From Nonomuraea zeae (GTDB taxonomy: Bacteria > Actinomycetota > Actinomycetes > Streptosporangiales > Streptosporangiaceae): a stretch of 64,000 nt of DNA. Location of the stretch: positions 16,145 through 80,144 of the forward strand of contig NZ_VCKX01000018.1 in NCBI RefSeq assembly GCF_005889725.1, read 5' to 3'. The first letter of the stretch is position 1, and every line of letters begins with the position of its first letter. A program made the position numbers and the translations under genes. This document shows, in pieces, positions 58,183 through 64,000 of this stretch. The notes under the pieces are model-generated. The model did not search any database. It had not been told where the DNA came from and saw only the letters and a list, made by a program, of their open reading frames with translations.

Positions 58183-61100
58183 CGCGGCCAGGCGGTCGCG
58201 GATGAGGTCGGCGGTGACCTCCTCGGTCGCGGTCGTGCCCAGGCCGTCGAGGATGTCCAGCGCCTGCCGCCAGCAGGCCCGCGCCTGCTCGTGCTGGCCC
58301 AGGTCGTGATGGGCCTCGGCCATGCCGTGCAGGACGTGCACCCGGTCGTTGGTGGGCTCGGGGGGCAGGTCGCAGGCGGCCCGGTAGTGGTCGAGCGCCC
58401 GGTCCGGCGCCCCGGCGGCCTGGCAGGTCCTGGCCAGCCCGTACAGGGACTGGAGGCGGCCGTTGCCGTCGCCGATCTCGAGCGCGAGGTCGAGCGCGCG
58501 CCGGAAGTCCGCGGCGGCCCGCTCGTGGCGGCCCTGCTTGAGGTGCGCGTGGCCGAGGCCGCGTAAGGTGTGCAGCTCGCTGAAGCGGTGACCCGTGTCC
58601 TCGGCGATCTCCAGCGCGCGTTCGAAGCATTCGACGGCCGCGGCGTAGGCGCCCTGGCGGAGCCGGATGTGCCCGAAGCCGCGCAGGGCGGTGAGCTCGC
58701 CGACGCGGTCACCGCTCTCCCTGGCGATGTCCATGACCTGCTGGTAGCAGTCGAGCGCGGGCTCGTGGCGGCCCTGGAGGCGGTGGACGTGGCCCAGGCC
58801 GTACAGGGAGTTGAGCTCGCCCTCGTGGTGGCCGAGCTTGCGGGCGATCACCACGGCTCTCTCGAACGACTCCTCCGCCGGACCCCACTGGCCGCGCAGG
58901 CGGTGGATGTGGCCGAGCCCCCAGCGGGCCTCCAGCTCGCCGGCCAGGTGCCCGATGGCGTGCGCGTGGTCGAGGACGCGGCGGTAGCAGTCGACGGCCG
59001 GTTCGTGCCGGCCCCGCATGGTGTGGATGTGGCCGAGCCCGTGCAGGGCGTTGATGGCGCCGGTCCGGTGCCCGATGGCGTCGGCGATCTCCAGGGCCTG
59101 CTGGAGGTGCTCCTCGGCCTCGGCGTAGCGGCCCTGGAACCACCGGGTGACGCCGAGCGCCCACAGCGCCTCCAGCTCGCCCGCGCGGTCGCCGAGCGTG
59201 CGGGCCGCGCGGGCGGCGTGCTCGTGCAGCGTCGCGGCGCGGCTGTACTCGGCGCGGGTGCGCAGGTGGCGGTGCAGGATCGCCGACAGCTCGACGACGC
59301 GCGGTGACGGGCCGCCCGCGTCGATGTGGGGGGCGGCCAGCAGGTTGCCGAGCTCGGCCGCCAGCCACTCCGTGGCCTCCCGCCGCCCGGCCACGTCCGG
59401 CGCCGGGCCGTCGGGCGTGGCGAGGCGGGGGCGGTTCTCGGCGTCGTACGGGTAGAGCGCGGCCATCGCCAGTGACGCGGTCTGGGTGTAGTGGTCGAGG
59501 AGGCGGGCCGTGGCGCGGTGCCGTTCGGCTCCCGGCTCCTCGCGGGCGCAGGCGTCGGCGGCGTGCGCGCGGATGAGGTCGTGGAACCTGAACCGCCCGG
59601 CCACCGGCTCCTGAAGGAGATTGGCGTCCACGAGCGCGTCGAGCGCGCGGGTGGCCTGGCTCAGCGACAGCCCGGCCATGGCCGCGGCGGCGTAGGCGTC
59701 GATGTCCGCGCCCGGGTGCAGGCTGAGCAGCCGGTACAGCCGCCGCAGAGCGGCGTCGACCTGGCGGTAGGACAGGTCGATGGCGACGCTGACGCCGCGG
59801 GCGCCGCCGCTCAGGTCGTCGAGCCGCTGCTGGTGGCCGCGCAGGCGGCGGGCCAGGTACTCGACGGTCCAGGCCGGCCGCGAGCGCAGCCGGGCGGCGG
59901 CCGTGCGGATGGCCAGCGGCAGCCGCCCGCACAGCTCGACGATCTCCTCCACCAGGTGTCGGGGCCGGTCCGTGCCGGTGACCCGGGCGAACAGGGCGAC
60001 CGCGTCCGCCGTGGGCAGCACGTCGAGGGACAGCGGCCGTACGTCGTCCAGGCCGGTGAACCGGATCCGGCTGGTGATCAGCACCAGACAGCCGGGTGCG
60101 CCCGGCAGCAGCGGCCGGACCTGCTCCTCGGCCGCGGCGTTGTCGAGCAGGACCAGCACGCGCCGGTCGGCCAGCCGGGTGCGGTACAGGGCGGCCCGGC
60201 TCTCCTCGTCGGGCGGGATCTGGTCGTCGGGCACGCCCAGGACGCGCAGCATCCTGCCGAGCGCGTCGGCCGGATCGACGGGCCTCATCCCGTGCGTGAA
60301 CCCGTGCAGGTCGAGAAAGAGCTGCCCGTCGGGGTAGCGGGCGGCCAGCAGGTGCGCGGCGTGCACGGCCAGGACCGTCTTGCCGACCCCCGCCATGCCG
60401 TCCACCGCGCTGATCACCACCGCGGCCGCGCGCTCGTCGCCGAGCAGCCGGTCGAGCTCGGCGACCCGGCCGACGAACGTGGTCAGGTCGGCGGGCAGCT
60501 GGCGCGGCGCCGTCCCGGCCGGGCGGGACGCCGGCACGGGCGGGGCCCTCTCGTCGCCGCGGAGCAGGGCCACCTGCAGCTCGCGCAGCTCCGCCGGCGG
60601 GTCGAGGCCCAGCTCCTCGGCCATGCGCCGGCGGGTGTTCCGGTAGACCTCCAGCGCCTCGGCGGTGCGTCCGGCGTGGTGCAGCGCCCGCATCAGCGCC
60701 CCGACCATGCGCGGCCGGGTCGGGAACTCCGCGGCCAGGGCGAACAGCTCGTCGAGCACGCCCTGGTGGCGGCCGAGCCGTAATCGCGCCTCGGCCAGGT
60801 CCTCGACGGCGGTGCGCCGGGCCTCCTCCAGCCCTCCGGTGAGCCGGGCGCGCGCCTGCTCGTCGCCGACCCCGGCCAGCGCCGGGCCGCGCCACAGGGC
60901 CAGCGCCCGCTCCAGCAGCGCCGCCCGCCGCTCGTCGTCGCCGCCGGTGCGGGCCTCGGCGGTCAGCGCGCGGAAGCGGTGCAGGTCGATCCTGGCCGGG
61001 TCGCAGCGCAGCAGGTATCCGGACCGGCCGCGCTCCAGCGCGACCTGGTAGCGCTCGGCTCCCGATGCGCGGAAGACCGAGCGCAGGCCGCTCACGTACG

Positions 61101-61290
61101 TGTGGATGATCCCGCGGCAGCTGGACGGCGGATCGTGCGGCCACAGGTGCTCGATCAGCCGGTCGATCCCTACCTGCCGGTTGACCTCCAGGCAGAGCAG
61201 CGCCAGCACGTACCGCTGCCGGCGCGTCCCCAGATCGATCGCGCGGGCCTCGACGCTCGCCCCCATGACACCCAGCAGGAAGAACTCCAT
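58162..61290 (-). CDS. SARP/AfsR-family regulator with NB-ARC and TPR domains
   Basis: 1042-residue regulator of full AfsR architecture: winged-helix DNA-binding domain (about 1-90), transcriptional activation domain (about 95-245), NB-ARC ATPase with Walker A M-A-G-V-G-K-T (about 300) and V-L-L-D-N-A, then about nine TPR repeats from about residue 680. The TPRs are unusually uniform (G-L-G-H-I-H-x-x-R-G-R-H-E-P-A and similar, every 40 residues). ATG at 61290 follows GGAGG by five bases. Target genes unknown; it could act on the adjacent operons or on secondary metabolism elsewhere. Confidence 0.9.
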   Translation of the reverse strand: MEFFLLGVMGASVEARAIDLGTRRQRYVLALLCLEVNRQVGIDRLIEHLWPHDPPSSCRGIIHTYVSGLRSVFRASGAERYQVALERGRSGYLLRCDPARIDLHRFRALTAEARTGGDDERRAALLERALALWRGPALAGVGDEQARARLTGGLEEARRTAVEDLAEARLRLGRHQGVLDELFALAAEFPTRPRMVGALMRALHHAGRTAEALEVYRNTRRRMAEELGLDPPAELRELQVALLRGDERAPPVPASRPAGTAPRQLPADLTTFVGRVAELDRLLGDERAAAVVISAVDGMAGVGKTVLAVHAAHLLAARYPDGQLFLDLHGFTHGMRPVDPADALGRMLRVLGVPDDQIPPDEESRAALYRTRLADRRVLVLLDNAAAEEQVRPLLPGAPGCLVLITSRIRFTGLDDVRPLSLDVLPTADAVALFARVTGTDRPRHLVEEIVELCGRLPLAIRTAAARLRSRPAWTVEYLARRLRGHQQRLDDLSGGARGVSVAIDLSYRQVDAALRRLYRLLSLHPGADIDAYAAAAMAGLSLSQATRALDALVDANLLQEPVAGRFRFHDLIRAHAADACAREEPGAERHRATARLLDHYTQTASLAMAALYPYDAENRPRLATPDGPAPDVAGRREATEWLAAELGNLLAAPHIDAGGPSPRVVELSAILHRHLRTRAEYSRAATLHEHAARAARTLGDRAGELEALWALGVTRWFQGRYAEAEEHLQQALEIADAIGHRTGAINALHGLGHIHTMRGRHEPAVDCYRRVLDHAHAIGHLAGELEARWGLGHIHRLRGQWGPAEESFERAVVIARKLGHHEGELNSLYGLGHVHRLQGRHEPALDCYQQVMDIARESGDRVGELTALRGFGHIRLRQGAYAAAVECFERALEIAEDTGHRFSELHTLRGLGHAHLKQGRHERAAADFRRALDLALEIGDGNGRLQSLYGLARTCQAAGAPDRALDHYRAACDLPPEPTNDRVHVLHGMAEAHHDLGQHEQARACWRQALDILDGLGTTATEEVTADLIRDRLAASPGHGG

Positions 61291-61454
61291 GGCGCCTCCA
61301 GGGAGCACATCCTCGGCCGTGATCGCGACGTACTCATCAAACCAGCCGGAACAGAGATTTCAAGTGATTGTAAAGATCAACATAAAGGTTGCGCTGTCAC
61401 CCTTGCCGCAGATCTGGAGCTCCCGGACGACGGACGAGAGGCGCGGGATTTCGC

Positions 61455-62729
61455 ATGGCCGCGATGCCGATCGACCACACGGACCTCGCCCTGATGCAGG
61501 CCATCGCGGACGGCGGGACGCCGGCCGGCGCGGCCCGCGCCACCGGTCTCACCCAGGCGTCGGCGGGCCGGCGCCTGGCCCGGCTGGAGGACCGCTTCGG
61601 CGCGCTGACGGCCAGGAGGGGCGAGCAGATCGAGCTCACCGCCCGCGGCCGGGCGATCGTCGATGCCCGGCGGCGGCTGCTGGCCGCGCTCGCCGACGGC
61701 CTGCGCCAGGTCGCCGGCGCGGACAGGCTGCCGGAGCTGCGGCTCGCGGTCTTCGGCCGGACGTGGGACGCCTTCGCCGACGACCTCGCCGTGCACGCGC
61801 CCGGCATGCTGCTCGCCCTGTGCACCGCCGACCCCGTACGGGCGGTCGAGCTGTTCGAGCGCCGGGCCGTGGACGCCGCCTACGTGTGGCGGCCCTGCCG
61901 CGCGCAGGTGACGCCGAGCCGGACGGCGTGCGTGCTGCCGGTCCTCGACGAGCCGCTGTGGGTGTGCCTGCCGGCCGGGCACCGCTGCGCAGGCCAGGCG
62001 GCGGTGGCGCTCGCCGACCTGGCCGCCGACGACTGGATCGCCGCCCGCCCGGCCGAATCGGCCGAGCTGGTGCGCGGCGTGTGCGCGGCCGCCGGCTTCC
62101 TGCCCCGGCTGGCGCACCGGGCCGACTCCGCCGCGACGGTCCGCAGTCTCGTCGGGCACGGCCGGGGCGTGGCGCTCGCCTCACCGCTGGCCCCGGCGCC
62201 GCCGGCGGGCGGCGGCTTCGTCCTGCGGCCGCTCACCACGCGCGCGTACCGCGCCCACCGGCTCGTCACGGATCCCGGCGTGGTGAGCACCGGGTTGGCG
62301 CGGCTGCTCCGTGCCCGGCTCCGGTTCGGTTACCGGGCGAAGGCGCTGCTCCGCAACCCGCGATATGTGCAGATGCCGTGGTTCCCGGTCCCCTCGTACC
62401 TGTCCGGCGAGCGCCCGCTCCTGTCGCCCGTCTCGACGGAGGGGCTGCCCCTGTCGGCGCCGGGCGGCTCGCTCGAGATCGACATGGAGGACATGCACCT
62501 GCTCCAGGTCATCAGCAGGTCGGGCAGCCTGAACCGCGCCGCGCCGGTCCTGAGCGTCAGCCAGCCGGCGCTGAGCCGCCGCATCCAGCGGCTGGAGGAC
62601 CGACTGGGAGTGACGCTGCTGGTGCGCGGCTCGCGGGGCACGCGGCTGGCGCCGGCGGCCTGGCGGCTGCTGGCCGTGGCGTCGGAGGCCGAAGCCGTCC
62701 TGCGGGCGGCGATCGGCAACGGCGCCTGA
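61455..62729 (+). CDS. LysR-type protein with a second HTH at the C-terminus
   Basis: 424-residue protein with an unusual order. An N-terminal HTH (about 5-65: A-A-R-A-T-G-L-T-Q-A-S-A-G-R-R-L-A-R-L-E) is followed by a LysR substrate-binding domain (about 85-290), then a linker, then a second, better conserved LysR HTH (about 345-410: M-H-L-L-Q-V-I-S-R-S-G-S-L-N-R-A-A then S-Q-P-A-L-S-R-R-I-Q-R-L-E-D-R). LysR proteins normally have one HTH, at the N-terminus, and about 300 residues. ATG at 61455 (or 61464) has GGGAT upstream. It is divergent from the AfsR-like gene, with an AT-rich gap. Confidence 0.82.
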   Translation: MAAMPIDHTDLALMQAIADGGTPAGAARATGLTQASAGRRLARLEDRFGALTARRGEQIELTARGRAIVDARRRLLAALADGLRQVAGADRLPELRLAVFGRTWDAFADDLAVHAPGMLLALCTADPVRAVELFERRAVDAAYVWRPCRAQVTPSRTACVLPVLDEPLWVCLPAGHRCAGQAAVALADLAADDWIAARPAESAELVRGVCAAAGFLPRLAHRADSAATVRSLVGHGRGVALASPLAPAPPAGGGFVLRPLTTRAYRAHRLVTDPGVVSTGLARLLRARLRFGYRAKALLRNPRYVQMPWFPVPSYLSGERPLLSPVSTEGLPLSAPGGSLEIDMEDMHLLQVISRSGSLNRAAPVLSVSQPALSRRIQRLEDRLGVTLLVRGSRGTRLAPAAWRLLAVASEAEAVLRAAIGNGA

Positions 62730-62745
62730 TCGCCGGGGCAGGCCG

Positions 62746-63285
62746 TCACGGCCGCGTTCGGCCGACGTCATCCACAGCTGTGGACGGCGGCGGATCGGGG
62801 ATGATGCGGAAGACCGGATAGTCCGCGGCGATCCGCTCGAATTCCGCCGGCGGCGCCTCCGGGTCCACCGGCACGTGGGTGCGGCCTCCCGGCGAGACGG
62901 CCAGATAGCGCCGCAGGATGGGCGCGCAGGCTCCGGGATCGACTTCGACCAGGCGCACCGCCTCGCTGCGCCCGTGCCGCAGCACCGCCCGCCCGCCGGC
63001 CGCGCGTACGTTGTGCACCCAGTTGGTGCCCCGCCCGAGCATCGCCACCAGATAGCGCTCGCCCTGGTGGTCCGCGACGACCAGCGGGAAGGAGATGACC
63101 CGCCCGGTACGCCGGCCCGGCACCTCCAGGGTCACCATCCGGTCCGGTCGCAGGACCCCGGCCGCGAACACGGTGGCCCACGCCCGGTTGATCGCCCGTG
63201 CCAGCCGGTTGGGCCGCCCGCCGCGATACAGCCAGTGGTCGAAGCGGTGCAGGCGCGTCGCTCCGGCCCGTTCGTCGTGTCCCAT
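62746..63285 (-). CDS. Deazaflavin (F420)-dependent nitroreductase-family protein
   Basis: 179-residue split-barrel protein of the Ddn/FDOR type, with V-T-L-E-V-P-G-R-R-T-G-R-V-I-S-F-P-L (residues about 51-68), the family hallmark, and G-T-N-W-V-H-N-V-R-A for cofactor contact. Such proteins use reduced F420 to reduce quinones or small molecules. It is divergent from a TetR gene over a strong palindromic operator and is its likely target. Confidence 0.9.
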   Translation of the reverse strand: MGHDERAGATRLHRFDHWLYRGGRPNRLARAINRAWATVFAAGVLRPDRMVTLEVPGRRTGRVISFPLVVADHQGERYLVAMLGRGTNWVHNVRAAGGRAVLRHGRSEAVRLVEVDPGACAPILRRYLAVSPGGRTHVPVDPEAPPAEFERIAADYPVFRIIPDPPPSTAVDDVGRTRP

Positions 63286-63350
63286 CTCTGGGCCTCCTCG
63301 TCGCTCTGGTCCGGTCGGTACGGTCCCGACCTCCCTGTACGGCGTTCATG

Positions 63351-63372
63351 AACACTGTACATGTACATTGTT
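63351..63372. promoter_or_regulatory. TetR operator between the F420 enzyme and TetR genes
   Basis: TGTACATGTACA (63356-63367) is a perfect palindrome inside a 22-bp dyad (63351-63372, outer arms AACA and TGTT) with one mismatched pair. It lies in the middle of the 121-bp divergent promoter region. Size and place fit an operator for the adjacent TetR protein. Confidence 0.75.
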
Positions 63373-63406
63373 CGAGAAGTCGTGCGCACCCCGTATAGTT
63401 GTCCGG

Positions 63407-64000
63407 GTGGCTCCCGAGAAACTGACCCGCCAGGCCGTCGTGGACCGGGCGATGAAGATCGCCGACACCGACGGGCTCCAGGCGGTGACCATCCGCCGGC
63501 TCGCCGCCGAGCTGGGAGTCGCGCCGACGGCGCTCTACTGGCACGTCAAGAACAAGGACGAGCTGCTGTCCGCGCTCGCCGACCACCTGCTCGCGCCCCT
63601 GGTCGCCGACGTGGACCCGGACCGGCCCTGGCACGAGCGCCTCCGCGTGATGATCACGGCGTTGGTCGAGCAGGCCCGCGCGCACCCCTACCTGTCGGCC
63701 CTGCTGCCGGCGATCGACCGGAGCACGGCCGCCGAATACCTCCGGGCCACCGACACGGCGATCGGGTTGCTCACCGAGGCCGGGTTCACGCTCCAGCAGG
63801 CCGACCAGGTGGCCACCTACCTGATCATGGGAGCCGTGGCGATGGTGTCCTGCCAGCCCGGCGGCGTGGGGACCGACGAGGAGGAGGCCGCGGAGCTGCG
63901 GCGGCAGCAGCGCCTCGACCTCGAACGCCTGCCGCTCGGCCGCCACCCCCACCTGGCCGCCTTCGCCGCCACCCTCTCCACCCTGCCCGACCCCCGCCCC
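63407..64000 (+). CDS. TetR-family transcriptional regulator (3' partial)
   Basis: At least 198 residues, open to the window end. N-terminal HTH (V-T-I-R-R-L-A-A-E-L-G-V-A-P-T-A-L-Y-W-H) is followed by a TetR C-terminal domain of the tetracycline-repressor-like subclass (L-L-S-A-L-A-D-H-L-L, P-W-H-E-R-L-R-V-M). GTG at 63407 is the only start that gives the usual short basic lead (A-P-E-K-L-T-R). Divergent from the F420-dependent enzyme gene and probably its repressor. Confidence 0.9.
   Translation, partial: MAPEKLTRQAVVDRAMKIADTDGLQAVTIRRLAAELGVAPTALYWHVKNKDELLSALADHLLAPLVADVDPDRPWHERLRVMITALVEQARAHPYLSALLPAIDRSTAAEYLRATDTAIGLLTEAGFTLQQADQVATYLIMGAVAMVSCQPGGVGTDEEEAAELRRQQRLDLERLPLGRHPHLAAFAATLSTLPDPRP

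Overview
The window is high-GC DNA that looks like a filamentous actinomycete chromosome, probably of the Streptosporangiaceae/Nonomuraea type. This is an inference from codon use, frequent GTG starts, two SARP/AfsR-type regulators, F420-type enzymes, many Sec/Tat-secreted proteins and a lanthipeptide cluster. No rRNA, tRNA, CRISPR array, phage gene or transposase was recognised. The first and last genes run off the window edges.

Layout. 1-5821: a peptide-type ABC importer (lipoprotein, two permeases, fused double ATPase). 5793-7106: an AAC(3)-family acetyltransferase and a STAS protein. 7315-7995: a small CDF-like metal transporter with an operator-like site upstream. 8222-10153: a single-gene ABC exporter with an acidic repeat tail. 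10464-20639: a lanthipeptide cluster made of a LanL-type synthetase (zinc ligands present, so class IV by that criterion), a prolyl-oligopeptidase-family protease, three short Cys-rich precursor peptides, a two-gene heterodimeric ABC exporter and a radical SAM protein. 20600-24436, leftward: a LiaF-like protein, a NarL/DesR-type response regulator, a DesK-type kinase and an ABC permease/ATPase pair. Two promoters in this block share an almost identical architecture. This block probably senses or resists an envelope-active peptide, possibly the neighbouring product.

24618-41618 is a mixed stretch. It holds a ricin-type lectin, a short AfsR-like regulator, a GH55-like beta-helix protein behind a LacI-type operator, a PI-PLC-like protein with a lectin-like insertion, a DUF3817 protein, an LLM oxidoreductase, a DUF1835 protein, a TetR/SDR divergent pair with operators, a MarR regulator, a glycerophosphodiester phosphodiesterase, a methyltransferase, an acyltransferase, a secreted beta-propeller and a DoxX-like protein.

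41662-53031 is a coherent glycan-use locus. A GntR/LacI-type regulator is flanked by a leftward operon (Gfo/Idh/MocA dehydrogenase, type I sulfatase, GH29 fucosidase) and a rightward operon (sugar-binding lipoprotein, two permeases, a large heparinase II/III-like lyase). Both promoters carry the same 11-bp motif, so a fucosylated, sulfated polysaccharide is the likely substrate.

53129-57128 is a tightly packed leftward operon that resembles a stripped-down methylamine-dehydrogenase maturation locus: a Tat-exported 12-cysteine protein (MauA-like), a thioredoxin-like protein (MauD-like), a MauE-like membrane protein, and several proteins of unclear role. The genes for an active methylamine dehydrogenase (heavy chain, MauG) are absent. 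57301-64000 holds an SGNH-type secreted protein, a full-length AfsR-type regulator with TPRs, an unusual LysR-type protein with a second HTH at its C-terminus, and a deazaflavin-dependent enzyme divergent from a TetR gene across a strong palindromic operator.

The best candidates for something undescribed are the lanthipeptide precursors, with their repeated Ser/Thr-Cys dyads and a radical SAM enzyme lacking auxiliary-cluster cysteines, and the MauA/D/E-like operon.
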